This document shows positions 14,122-21,989 of a stretch of 64,000 nt of DNA, in pieces. The stretch's first letter is position 1, and each line of letters opens with the position of its first letter. The stretch lies in the IMG/VR virus record IMGVR_UViG_3300046455_000489, positions 1-64,000 of that record. One strand, 5' to 3'. Source of the stretch: a virus. The notes below the pieces were generated by a model. It did no database searches, was not told the DNA's origin, and was given only the letters and a program-made list of their open reading frames with translations. Made by a program: the position numbers and the translations under genes.

Positions 14122-15087
14122 ATGTCCCAGCTCGGCAAGCCCGTCCAGACCAGCCGCCAACGGTCACAGCCCGACGAGTACGACGACGGCCCGGTCGTCT
14201 TCCGGCCGGCCAGCAAGGACGGGCACAAGGCCCGCCTTTCCCTCCAGGGCCCCTCCGGATGCGGCAAGACCTGGACCGGGCTGTCCATCGCGGGCGGCCT
14301 CGCAGAGGGGGAGCGGTTCGCCGTCATCGACACCGAACGCAACGCCGCCACGCTCTACGTCAACGACCTCCCGGTTGAGTTCGACCACTTTCCGATGCGC
14401 CGCTACAACCCGCGCGGTCTCATCAAGGCCCTCGCGGCGGCAGCTCAGGCCGGCTACCCGGTCGTCATGATCGACTCCCTGACCCACTTCTGGAAGGGCG
14501 CCGAAGGCACCCTGGACCAGGTCTCGCAGGTCGCCGACAGCAAGTACAGCGGCAACAAGTTCGCCGCCTGGAAGGACGGCGGCGAGATCCAGGACGACAT
14601 GATCGACGCCCTCATGTCGTACCCCGGACACGTCGTGACGACGATGCGGGCGTCGGAAAAGTGGGTCCTCGAAAAGGGCAACAAGACCCCCGTCAGCAAG
14701 GGCCTGCTCGCCGAGCAGCGCAAGGGCATCGAGTTCGAGTTCGGCGTGGCCGCAGAGATGGACGAAGCCAACCGGCTCCGCTTCATCAAGTCCCGCTGCC
14801 CCTCTTTCCGCGGCCTGGTCCTCAACCAGCCCGACGGGGCCCGCGACATCGCCAAGCCCTACCTGGACTGGCTGCGCGACGGCGGCAAGGAGATCGACGC
14901 CGCCGTCTGGATCGACGCCGCTGGCAGCGACGAGGCGACGCCGGACAGCCTGCTCGCCCTCTACCGCGAGGTCGAAGCGTCCAGCGCGCTCGCGACGCCG
15001 CTGATGCACCCGCAGACCGGCCAGCCCACCAGCCTCGGCGCCTACATCAAGGAGCGCGGTCTCGCACTGAAGGCCGCCCAGAAGTAG
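14122..15087 (+). CDS. RecA/Sak4-like AAA ATPase
   Basis: 321 residues. Walker A GPSGCGKTWT and Walker B VVMIDSLTHFW are clear, in a RecA-like core of about 220 residues (AAA_24 or Sak4 group). Partnered with the upstream RecE-like exonuclease, it would act in annealing or strand exchange. The C-terminal 80 residues are extra and helical. A terminator follows. Confidence 0.85.
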   Translation: MSQLGKPVQTSRQRSQPDEYDDGPVVFRPASKDGHKARLSLQGPSGCGKTWTGLSIAGGLAEGERFAVIDTERNAATLYVNDLPVEFDHFPMRRYNPRGLIKALAAAAQAGYPVVMIDSLTHFWKGAEGTLDQVSQVADSKYSGNKFAAWKDGGEIQDDMIDALMSYPGHVVTTMRASEKWVLEKGNKTPVSKGLLAEQRKGIEFEFGVAAEMDEANRLRFIKSRCPSFRGLVLNQPDGARDIAKPYLDWLRDGGKEIDAAVWIDAAGSDEATPDSLLALYREVEASSALATPLMHPQTGQPTSLGAYIKERGLALKAAQK

Positions 15088-15100
15088 CCCGCACACCGGA

Positions 15101-15127
15101 GGCCGGCCCGCGGGAATCGGGCCGGCC
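15101..15127. terminator. Terminator after the recombination genes
   Basis: A perfect 10-bp GC stem (15101-15110 with 15118-15127) with 7-nt loop in the short gap between the ATPase gene and the next gene. Confidence 0.75.
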
Positions 15128-15163
15128 CCACCTCCAGAACACCACAGCCTCAAGGAGCCCGCC

Positions 15164-15547
15164 ATGGCCCGCAATCTGACACCCGCCGAACGTCTCGCCT
15201 CCGCCGACAAGGATCTCCTGCTGGAGGAGATCGCCGACCAGTCCTCGTGGGACCAGTTCATCGTCGAGCGCGCCGTCTTCCACTACGGCCAGCGCCACGA
15301 CGAATGGAGTTGCAACGACCTCCGTGACGTACTGCCCGAGCTCGGCCACGGGTTCCTCGGCGCCGCGATCAACTCGCTGCGCACCGGCGGGGTCATCGAG
15401 CACACCGACCGCATGGTGCCGTCCACACAGCCGAGCACGCACGCCCACCGGATCGCAGTCTGGCGGCTGACGGCCAAGGGACGAGGCATCGCAGCCGCCC
15501 GCCGGGCCGCCGCCCAGACCGCCAGCGACCAGCGGAGCGCGGCATGA
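15164..15547 (+). CDS. Hypothetical protein, winged-helix-like (127 aa)
   Basis: AAGGAG precedes the ATG. The middle (WSCNDLRDVLPELGHGFLGAAINSLRTGGVIEHTDR...VWRLTAKGRGIA) resembles a winged helix of replication or regulatory proteins: helix pair, then wing, then the WRLT strand. DNA binding is inference. Confidence 0.65.
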   Translation: MARNLTPAERLASADKDLLLEEIADQSSWDQFIVERAVFHYGQRHDEWSCNDLRDVLPELGHGFLGAAINSLRTGGVIEHTDRMVPSTQPSTHAHRIAVWRLTAKGRGIAAARRAAAQTASDQRSAA

Positions 15548-15663
15548 AGCGCCTCACCTTCACCCAGGCGTACCTGGCCCTGATCGCCGCGGGTGCCGTC
15601 GTCGGCGCCCTGACCGCAGCCTTGACCGTCGTCGTCGAGCAGCTGACCGGGAGGCGGACGTGA
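15544..15663 (+). CDS. 39-residue single-TM protein
   Basis: Starts on the ATG overlapping the previous stop and ends overlapping the next start, so it fills the operon exactly. One hydrophobic helix from AYLALIAAGAVV to VVVEQ, then a basic tail GRRT. Function unknown. Confidence 0.65.
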   Translation: MKRLTFTQAYLALIAAGAVVGALTAALTVVVEQLTGRRT

Positions 15664-15899
15664 GCCCCGACCCGAGCCTGCCGCCGGTCGTCGACTGGTT
15701 CGTCAACCTCGTCGCCACCTACGGAGTCCTCCCCGTGATCTTCGTCGGGAGCGGGCTGATCCTCACCGTCTGGACTGGCCTCGGCACCCTCCTCGACCAG
15801 GCCGAACGCCGACGCGAAGAACGCCGCATCCCCCACGCCATCCACCAACTCGAACTCTTCGCCAACGACCCCGACAACCAGCGGAAGGAGAAGCCGTGA
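15660..15899 (+). CDS. Small single-TM protein (79 aa)
   Basis: GTG start overlaps the preceding stop. One membrane helix (LPVIFVGSGLILTVWTGLG) followed by a charged cytoplasmic helix (QAERRREERRIPHAI). With the 39-residue gene before it, it forms a pair of membrane proteins. Unknown. Confidence 0.65.
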   Translation: MSPDPSLPPVVDWFVNLVATYGVLPVIFVGSGLILTVWTGLGTLLDQAERRREERRIPHAIHQLELFANDPDNQRKEKP

Positions 15900-16768
15900 C
15901 CAGGTCCGCCATTCCCGCCGAAGCCTTCGAGCACGGCGACCCGCGCCGCTACCGCCGCGGATGCAAGTGCCGCGCCTGCACGGACGGAATCAGCACCGAA
16001 GTCCGTCGGGGCCGCTTCCTGCGCGCAACCGGACGCGGACGATCAACCACGCCCGAGCGCGCCGCACGTCACGTCACCCACCTTCGCAACGCCGGCATGC
16101 CCGACAGGGAGATCATGACCGACGCGCTCATCGGCCAAGACGTGCTGTACCGGATCGTTCGACAGGAAGGAACCATCCACCGCAGCACCGAGATCCGCGT
16201 CCTCGCCGTCAGGCCGCGCGCCACCGAACTCGCAGGCTCCGGCCACCGCATTCCAGGCATCGGAACCGTCCGACGCCTACGCGCACTGGCCGCCGACGGA
16301 TGGACCGCCGCCGAGCTCGGCCAACGCTGCGGCAAGCACAAGCAGTTCATCGTCCACCTGCAGAACCAGACCGGCGAGATCACTGTCCGCCGCTGGGTCG
16401 CCACCTACGTCAACAAGCTCTACACGGAGCTCGCTCACCTCAAGCCGGAGGACAACGGCGTAGCCGCCCACTTCGCGCAGAGGACACGCGACCGGGCCGC
16501 CGCAAAGGGCTGGATGGGCACCGCCTGGTGGGACGACGAGAGCCTCGACGACCCGGACTTCGACCCGGCCGCCGCCCTCGCGGAACCCAGCTTCCTTGAC
16601 CGGGCGGCCCTCCGCCGCGAGGAGATCATCCACCTGGCCTGGCACGGCGAGACCCCCGACCAGATCGTCGCTCGACTGGGCGGCGAAATGTCGATCTCCA
16701 CCGTCCGGCAGATCGTCCAGGACTGGCGCACCGGCCAGAAGCGCGACCGGAAGCAGGTGGCGGCATGA
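15896..16768 (+). CDS. DNA-binding protein with CxC-type N-terminus and HTH segments
   Basis: 290 residues. The N-terminus RRGCKCRACTDG is a compact cysteine motif. Helix-turn-helix-like segments follow (DGWTAAELGQRCGKHKQFIVHLQ and WHGETPDQIVARLGGEMSISTVRQIVQDW). Such proteins recur in Streptomyces phages as putative regulators. Its stop overlaps the start of the methyltransferase gene. Confidence 0.65.
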   Translation: MTRSAIPAEAFEHGDPRRYRRGCKCRACTDGISTEVRRGRFLRATGRGRSTTPERAARHVTHLRNAGMPDREIMTDALIGQDVLYRIVRQEGTIHRSTEIRVLAVRPRATELAGSGHRIPGIGTVRRLRALAADGWTAAELGQRCGKHKQFIVHLQNQTGEITVRRWVATYVNKLYTELAHLKPEDNGVAAHFAQRTRDRAAAKGWMGTAWWDDESLDDPDFDPAAALAEPSFLDRAALRREEIIHLAWHGETPDQIVARLGGEMSISTVRQIVQDWRTGQKRDRKQVAA

Positions 16769-17793
16769 TCCGCCGCCCGCATCTGACGGTTCACGGTTTC
16801 GCCGGCATCGGCTGGTCCGAGGCGGGCCTGTCCGACGAGGTCGGTCTGGAGCTGGACGCCGCGGCGTGCCTGACCCGCATCAACGCCGGGCACAGCACGA
16901 TCCGCTGCGACGTCACCCGGTACCCGACGGCGCCGTTCAAGGGCTACGACGTCGACAAGATCGACTCCCCGCCGTGCCCCGGCTTCGGCAAGTCCGGCAA
17001 GAAGCTCGGACTCCAGGATCTGCCCCGCGTCCACCAGGCCATCGAAGACCTCTCCCGCGGCAAGGACACCCGGACGGCGATCGGCGCCAACTGCTTGGAC
17101 TGGCGGTCGGTCCTCACCGCCGAACCCATGCGCTGGCACTACGACCTCCAGCCCCACCGCATCGCCATGGAACAAGTCCCCAGCGTCCTGCCCGTCTGGG
17201 AGCAGTACGCCGACATCCTCCGCCGGTGGGGCTACAGCACCGCCACCGGAGTCCTCGACGCCGCCGACTACGGGCTCGGCCAGACCCGCAAGCGGGCCGT
17301 CCTCATCGCCAGCCGCGTCGACGACGTCGCCCTCCCGGCACCCACCCACGGCGGCCTCGGCCAGCCCGCACAGACCGCCATGGCCGACGTCATCAGCTGG
17401 GGCTACACCCAGCGGCCCGCACCGTCCGTCACCGGCGGCGGCACCTACACCGGAGGCGCCGAACCCTTCGGCAACGGCACCCGGCAGGCGATGGCCAAGA
17501 CCATCGGCACCGTCGACGAACGCGGCCGACAGCTGTGGACGGACCGGGGCGTGCCGCTGCGTGAGCCCACCCCGAAGGAAGCCGCCGAGGGCAAGACGCC
17601 CCGGCCCAACCTCCGCCCCACCGTCGCCGAGTGCGCGAAGCTCCAGGGTTTCCAGCCCGGCCTCGTCTTCTACGGCACCGCCGGCCAGCAGCACCTCATC
17701 GTCGGCAACGCCGTGCCGGTGCCGCTCGCCGCAGTGGTGCTCGAAGCCGCCGGGATCATCCGGCAGTCGGCGCGACTGGCGGTGGCGGCATGA
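16765..17793 (+). CDS. Orphan C5-cytosine DNA methyltransferase
   Basis: 342 residues with the m5C order: motif I (GFAGIGWSEAG, 11-21), motif IV with catalytic C71 (DSPPCPGFG), motif VI as MEQV (135-138), where ENV is usual but EQV also occurs, motif VIII LGQTRKRAVLIA (about 171-182), and a GNAVPVPLA end. No restriction enzyme is nearby. It would methylate phage DNA to evade host restriction or mark it. The specificity region (about 190-300) is short. Confidence 0.9.
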   Translation: MIRRPHLTVHGFAGIGWSEAGLSDEVGLELDAAACLTRINAGHSTIRCDVTRYPTAPFKGYDVDKIDSPPCPGFGKSGKKLGLQDLPRVHQAIEDLSRGKDTRTAIGANCLDWRSVLTAEPMRWHYDLQPHRIAMEQVPSVLPVWEQYADILRRWGYSTATGVLDAADYGLGQTRKRAVLIASRVDDVALPAPTHGGLGQPAQTAMADVISWGYTQRPAPSVTGGGTYTGGAEPFGNGTRQAMAKTIGTVDERGRQLWTDRGVPLREPTPKEAAEGKTPRPNLRPTVAECAKLQGFQPGLVFYGTAGQQHLIVGNAVPVPLAAVVLEAAGIIRQSARLAVAA

Positions 17794-17981
17794 CCTACAG
17801 CTACCGCGACGCCGAAGGCGACCGCCTCCAGATCGAGGCCATTCGCAAAGACGGGGAGGCGTTCCTCAGCGTCGACGCCTTTGAACGAAACGGCGCCTGG
17901 ACCACCGTCCACATCGCTGTCGAGGACGTCGAGGAACTCATCGCCGGCATCCGCGAGCAAGCGCGTCAGGCCAGCAGCTAG
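17790..17981 (+). CDS. Small hypothetical protein (63 aa)
   Basis: ATG overlaps the methyltransferase stop. Beta-rich first half (YRDAEGDRLQIEAI...), acidic helix at the end (VEDVEELIAGIREQARQ). Unknown. Confidence 0.65.
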   Translation: MTYSYRDAEGDRLQIEAIRKDGEAFLSVDAFERNGAWTTVHIAVEDVEELIAGIREQARQASS

Positions 17982-17996
17982 CCCACGCATGACGAA

Positions 17997-18014
17997 GCCC
18001 CGCCGAGGCGGGGC
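17997..18014. terminator. Convergent terminator
   Basis: GCCCCGCC and GGCGGGGC pair tightly around a tiny loop, between the rightward operon and the convergent leftward gene at 18037. Confidence 0.65.
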
Positions 18015-18036
18015 CGGAGGAGGAGGGGACGTGACG

Positions 18037-18375
18037 TCAGTCGTCGACAGCCAGAGCCGCGGAGTGCAGCGCATCGCGGATGGTGCGGGACTTGGCCTTG
18101 TCGTGCGGCTTGGCGTCGTCTCCCCGGTCCTCGGTCGCCCGGTGGAGCTCGTCGATGATCGCGCGGTCGCGGATGGCCTGCTCGTAGAAGGCCGGCGTCA
18201 CGACGTAGACGCGTCGCTCGCCGCGGTCGGTGAAGGCAGCAGACCGGCCGTCTTCGCGAACGGCGCGGATCAGCCTCGTCAGCGCCGCGCGGGCGCCGGT
18301 CATGGAGACCTCAGCGGTTCCGTCGTCAGCGATCCGAATGTCCTGGTCAGCAGCCATGAACAGAGTGTAAGTCAT
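18037..18375 (-). CDS. Phd-like antitoxin-type DNA-binding protein
   Basis: 112 residues from MTYTLFMAAD. The centre TGARAALTRLIRAVREDGRSAAFTDRGERRVYVVTPAFYEQAIRDRAIIDEL resembles the Phd/YefM fold (strand 'tdrg.r.a.vvtp' and the following helices). No toxin gene adjoins it, so it may be an orphan antitoxin used as a regulator. It is divergent from the O-like replication gene, with 9-bp repeats at its own start. Confidence 0.65.
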   Translation of the reverse strand: MTYTLFMAADQDIRIADDGTAEVSMTGARAALTRLIRAVREDGRSAAFTDRGERRVYVVTPAFYEQAIRDRAIIDELHRATEDRGDDAKPHDKAKSRTIRDALHSAALAVDD

Positions 18376-18401
18376 TTCCAATCCTTCCATTCTTTCCAAT
18401 C
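18375..18401. repeat. Three 9-bp direct repeats in the divergent promoter
   Basis: TTTCCAATC, CTTCCATTC and TTTCCAATC stand in tandem across the start of the Phd-like gene and upstream of the replication gene, in AT-richer DNA. They also give the leftward gene its purine-rich ribosome site. Possible operator of the Phd-like protein. Confidence 0.55.
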
Positions 18402-18481
18402 TTTAAAGTAGTATGGCAGTGGAGGACCGGCCCTGCCAACAAGCCAGCCCTGCAGAGCAGTTGCGACCGAGAGAAGACACC

Positions 18482-19381
18482 GTGGGAATCCGCCTGTTCG
18501 TCGAGGTTCTGGACTACGCGCCAGACACGCTGACCTGGCGCGAGCGGCACGCCCTGAGCGTCCTGGCCGAGAACGCCAACGACGCCACCAGGGAGTGCTG
18601 GCCCGGCATCGAAGACGATCCGGTCATCGCCCACCGCATGCGCCTGCCCGGTCGGTCGAGCCGGTACGAAGTCATGAAGGCACTGCGCGAGAAGAAGGCC
18701 CTCGAAGGTGTCAGCGCGGGACGCCGAGGCCACCGCGCGGTCTACCGAATCCCCGTCCTCGGCCCCGCAAAGGGTCCGGGAATCCCGGACGCTAACGGCG
18801 AGACAGGGTCCGGGAACCCCGGACATGGCGTCCAGGAAGCCCGGACCCAAACGAACGGACAGCGTCCGGGAACTCCGGACCCTAACCCCGAGAAAGGGTC
18901 CGGGAACGACAGCGATTGGGTCCGGGAACCACATGGAAAGGGTCCGGGTTTCCCGGACCCCTCCCCCTCAGACTCCTCAGACCCCTCAGCTAGCAAGCAA
19001 GAGGGCGAGGCGGATCAGACCTTCGGCATCCCCGAAGCAGCACGCCCCCTCGTGGACGGCCTCACCGCAGCAGGCGTCATCGTCCGCTGGCCGTTCAAGG
19101 ACAACGCCTGGTTCCCGGTCCTGGCCATGATCAGCAAGAGCGGCGTCCCCGCCATGGTCGACCACGCCATGAAGGCCGCCGCACGGACGGACGTTGAGTC
19201 CGCGAACTATTTCCTCAAGGGCTGGCGCGAACTTCCGCCCATGCCCGGCCCCGACGTCGAGCGCCCCAAGCTCCGCCCGGTCGGCGGCAAGAAGCACACG
19301 CCGTACCAGCCACCCACAGATCACTCCGTCTACGAGAGCGGGTTCCACAGTCATGCCCGACCCCAAGCCTCTGGCGAGTGA
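18482..19381 (+). CDS. Lambda O-like replication initiator with internal origin
   Basis: I prefer the GTG at 18482 (VGIRLFVEVLDYAPD), preceded by GAGAGAAG, over the ATG at 18413. Residues about 10-90 form a winged HTH (LTWRERHALSVLAENANDATRECWPG..., SSRYEVMKALREKKALEGV). Residues about 98-175 are a Gly/Pro-rich linker with repeats such as GPGIPD and GSGNPGH, encoded by seven DNA iterons. The rest is a helical domain. A DNA-binding half, an iteron-bearing linker and a helicase-loader neighbour are the arrangement of lambda O and ori. Confidence 0.8.
   Translation: MGIRLFVEVLDYAPDTLTWRERHALSVLAENANDATRECWPGIEDDPVIAHRMRLPGRSSRYEVMKALREKKALEGVSAGRRGHRAVYRIPVLGPAKGPGIPDANGETGSGNPGHGVQEARTQTNGQRPGTPDPNPEKGSGNDSDWVREPHGKGPGFPDPSPSDSSDPSASKQEGEADQTFGIPEAARPLVDGLTAAGVIVRWPFKDNAWFPVLAMISKSGVPAMVDHAMKAAARTDVESANYFLKGWRELPPMPGPDVERPKLRPVGGKKHTPYQPPTDHSVYESGFHSHARPQASGE
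18774..18958. other. ori: Origin of replication candidate: seven phased iterons
   Basis: Iterons begin at 18774, 18808, 18830, 18864, 18898, 18920 and 18942. Three are perfect 17-bp palindromes (GTCCGGG, 3 bp, CCCGGAC), two have one change, and two (18898, 18920) keep only the left half. Spacing is 34, 22, 34, 34, 22 and 22 bp, close to whole helical turns. They lie inside the initiator-like gene, as in lambda. An AT-richer stretch with CCTCAGA repeats follows. Confidence 0.75.
18966..18992. repeat. Three 9-bp CCTCAGA-type repeats beside the origin
   Basis: CCTCAGACT, CCTCAGACC and CCTCAGCTA follow the iterons directly. In lambda an easily melted segment sits at this place; this stretch is less GC-rich than its surroundings, so it could be the unwinding element. 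Confidence 0.45.
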
Positions 19382-20090
19382 GGCCGTCATGCAGCGCATG
19401 CAGCAGATGCTCGAAGCGCGCGGCCTCGGCCACGTCACCGCCGGCCCCATCGACGACCAGCCCACCCCCGACGAACCCGGCCACCCCGAATACCACCGCC
19501 GCCAGCGCATCGGTATCGCCGTCAACCGCTGGAAGACAGCCACCCCCTACCGCTATCAGGACGCCACGGCCTCCCACCCCCAGGTGATCGCCTGGGCGGA
19601 CCGGGCCGTCGAAGACCCGCGCACCGCCGGGATCCTCTTCCTCACCGGCCCGTTCGGAACCGGGAAGACGCACGAGGCCTACGGCGCACTCCGCCGCATC
19701 GCCGAAGCCGGACCCGACCGCTTCGAACTTGTCGCCCTCACCGCCCCCGACATGTACGCCCTGATGCGCCCCGGCGGCAGCGAGAAGGGGCCCGAGTACG
19801 AAGTCAAGCGGCTCATGCGGATCCCGCTACTCCTCGTCGACGACCTCGGCACCGAGAAGATCAGTGAGTTCACCGAGGAAGCCACCTACCGGCTCCTCAA
19901 CGAGCGCTACAACGAATGCCGCCCGCTGATCATCACCAGCAACCTGCCCGTCGACTCGCGGGACAGGGACGGCGTGAAGCACGGCACCGACCTCCACGAC
20001 CAGCTCGGCGCCCGCATCACCTCCCGGCTCGCCCAGACGACCACCGTCGTCGCCATCGGCGGCAACGACCGCCGGCTCGGGGCCGCCTGA
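19353..20090 (+). CDS. DnaC-like helicase loader ATPase
   Basis: 245 residues from MPDPKPLAS, overlapping the end of the O-like gene. The AAA+ core has Walker A GPFGTGKT, Walker B LLLVDDLGTE and sensor SNLP, as in DnaC/IstB-type loaders. It would load the host replicative helicase at the iteron origin, like lambda P. No phage helicase or polymerase is seen, so the host supplies them. Confidence 0.87.
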   Translation: MPDPKPLASEAVMQRMQQMLEARGLGHVTAGPIDDQPTPDEPGHPEYHRRQRIGIAVNRWKTATPYRYQDATASHPQVIAWADRAVEDPRTAGILFLTGPFGTGKTHEAYGALRRIAEAGPDRFELVALTAPDMYALMRPGGSEKGPEYEVKRLMRIPLLLVDDLGTEKISEFTEEATYRLLNERYNECRPLIITSNLPVDSRDRDGVKHGTDLHDQLGARITSRLAQTTTVVAIGGNDRRLGAA

Positions 20091-20383
20091 TGGACGCCAA
20101 CGACCCCCGCATGGCAAGCGTCGACTGCGCCATCGCCCGCGTCGGATACGCCCACGGCCAAACCGGCATCGAGATCGCCGAACAGTGGATCGTCTCCCAC
20201 GTCGACGCGATCATCGCCGTCCGCGAAGGCCGAGCCGAGAACCCGATGGCGTTCCCCGGCTACGGCGACGGCACCTCCCAGGAGACCGCCCGCCGAATCG
20301 TGGCCCGCCTTCTTGACGCCGGCTGGCGCCCGCCGGACAGCGAGTGTCTCGACCTTCCGGACACCCCGGAGGCCGCGTCATGA
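20090..20383 (+). CDS. Hypothetical protein (97 aa)
   Basis: TGATG coupling with the loader gene. Helical N-terminal half, then DGTSQETARRIVARLLDAGWRPPDS. Function unknown; possibly accessory to replication by position. Confidence 0.65.
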   Translation: MDANDPRMASVDCAIARVGYAHGQTGIEIAEQWIVSHVDAIIAVREGRAENPMAFPGYGDGTSQETARRIVARLLDAGWRPPDSECLDLPDTPEAAS

Positions 20384-20712
20384 GTGATCACCCGATCCCC
20401 GACGACGGCATCCAGATCGATGACGTGAAGGCGGTCCGGCGAGAGGGCCGTGACGAGTTGCGGTCGCTGATGCGGGCGCAGATCGCGATCGGCAAGGCCA
20501 GGCGCGAGCCGGCCGCCAAGCCGGCCCCGTCAAAGCCGCCCGGTCACCGCCCCGGCGCCTGGCCGGTGGGGACCAGCCCGCCGGGACCGCCGCCGGAGTG
20601 GCGGATACCGAAGCCGATCTGGGACGCGGCCGTCCGCCACTACAGCAACGAAGAACACCGACCCGACGAACCCTGCGACTGCGGCAACTGCCCACCCGAG
20701 GGGGCCCGATGA
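20380..20712 (+). CDS. Hypothetical protein with C-terminal CDCGNC (110 aa)
   Basis: ATGA overlap with the previous gene. Proline/alanine-rich middle and a C-terminal EPCDCGNCPPEGAR cluster with three cysteines. Unknown. Confidence 0.6.
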   Translation: MSDHPIPDDGIQIDDVKAVRREGRDELRSLMRAQIAIGKARREPAAKPAPSKPPGHRPGAWPVGTSPPGPPPEWRIPKPIWDAAVRHYSNEEHRPDEPCDCGNCPPEGAR

Positions 20713-20981
20713 CGTACCGCCCGTCGGACTACGGCACGGACCGGGCCGCCCGAATGATCGCCCTCGTCCGTAAGCAGCTCACTCCCGCAGAGATCAGCGA
20801 CCTGATCGGCACCCGGCATGAGCCGTGGGAGCACGACTGGTACGCGGCCTACGCCCACAACAACCCGCGGCTGATCTCCGGCTCGCTTCTGCGTGACGCC
20901 ATCGAGGCCTACATCGACCCCGGCCCCGATCCGCGCGGCAAGTCCGCCTGTACCGAAGACCTCACCAAGGAGACCCGATGA
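20709..20981 (+). CDS. Hypothetical protein (90 aa)
   Basis: ATGA overlap. Soluble, helical; KQLTPAEISDLIGTRHEPWEHDW could be a short HTH-like segment. Unknown. Confidence 0.6.
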   Translation: MTYRPSDYGTDRAARMIALVRKQLTPAEISDLIGTRHEPWEHDWYAAYAHNNPRLISGSLLRDAIEAYIDPGPDPRGKSACTEDLTKETR

Positions 20982-21283
20982 CGATTCACGCCGGTGCCCC
21001 GATGCCCGCCGAGCTCCGCCACTGGATGCGCGCCAAGCAGGACCCCGCCCGCGCCGTCCCGTGCAGCCACTGCGGGGCCGCCGCCCACAAGCCCTGCCGC
21101 CTCCGCACCACCGGCCGCGTGCTGACCGAGCCGCACCCGCAGCGCCGCTCCGACTGGGCGAAGACCACCGCCTGCTGCCCCGACTGCCAGGTCACCCCCG
21201 AAGTCTCCTGCCACGACGAAGGCCGCGCCCGCAACACCGTCCACGCCCGCCGCTACCAGGAAGCCGAGGCAACCGCCGCATGA
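20978..21283 (+). CDS. Phage zinc-finger protein (101 aa)
   Basis: CSHCGAAAHKPCRLRTTGRVLTEPHPQR is a CxxC...H..C finger of the kind called 'DNA-binding phage zinc finger' in actinophages; a second pair CCPDCQVTPEVSCHDEG follows. Likely binds DNA or RNA. Coupled to its neighbours by ATGA overlaps. Confidence 0.7.
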   Translation: MTIHAGAPMPAELRHWMRAKQDPARAVPCSHCGAAAHKPCRLRTTGRVLTEPHPQRRSDWAKTTACCPDCQVTPEVSCHDEGRARNTVHARRYQEAEATAA

Positions 21284-21615
21284 ACGCCACCCCGATCGAA
21301 GCCCGCTGCGACCACTGCAAGCAGCCCCGCCCGCTGTTCCTGTTCGAGCCGGACCATGGCCACCTCGGCGCCGGAATGTTCACCTGCCGCTGGTGCACGC
21401 GCGACAAGCAGCCGCTGCTCTGCGTCCGCTGCTGGGGCGCCGAGAAGGAGCTCGAAGAGAACGACTCGGCGATCAACGAGGACGCCGCGACGATGGAGAA
21501 GATCTGCGCGACCAACGCCCGCATCGCGGAGCGCGAGGACGCCGAACGCGCACGGCTCCAGCAGGAGTGCGACGGCATCGCGGCTGCCACCGATCGCACG
21601 GAGGTCACGCCGTGA
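21280..21615 (+). CDS. Zinc ribbon plus coiled coil (111 aa)
   Basis: N-terminal CDHCKQPRPLF and CRWCTRD plus CVRCWG pairs can bind one or two zinc ions; from about residue 55 the protein is an acidic coiled coil (AEKELEENDSAINEDAATMEKI). Unknown role. Confidence 0.65.
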   Translation: MNATPIEARCDHCKQPRPLFLFEPDHGHLGAGMFTCRWCTRDKQPLLCVRCWGAEKELEENDSAINEDAATMEKICATNARIAEREDAERARLQQECDGIAAATDRTEVTP

Positions 21616-21887
21616 AGGTCCGCGCCGACGTCGCCGCCCTGATCCGCCGGGGCCACACCGACTCGTACATCGCCAGCCAGGTCGGCTGTCACCGCACCAC
21701 CGTTGCCCGAGCTCGCCGCGCCATGCGGATCCCGCCCGCGCAGATCCTCGGCCACGTGTACGCGGAAGCCGCCCCCACCGGCCGCGTCAAGGACTACCGG
21801 CCGGCGCACGGCCTCATGCCGCTGGCCCCCGCGCGACAGGCCGCCAACCGGGCCCGGCTGCTCGCCGCGCTCAAGAACGCCGCTTGA
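21612..21887 (+). CDS. HTH DNA-binding protein (91 aa)
   Basis: GTG start overlaps the previous stop. VAALIRRGHTDSYIASQVGCHRTTVARARRAM is a clean homeodomain-like helix-turn-helix, followed by a basic tail. Probably a small transcription factor. Confidence 0.7.
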   Translation: MKVRADVAALIRRGHTDSYIASQVGCHRTTVARARRAMRIPPAQILGHVYAEAAPTGRVKDYRPAHGLMPLAPARQAANRARLLAALKNAA

Positions 21888-21989
21888 CCTCGCCCGTTGA
21901 CCCGCGCCCGACCCCCGCCGCCTGACCCCCGTCCCGCCACACCCCCGCCACCCACCCACCCCGACACACCGAAAGACGCAGGTCACACC

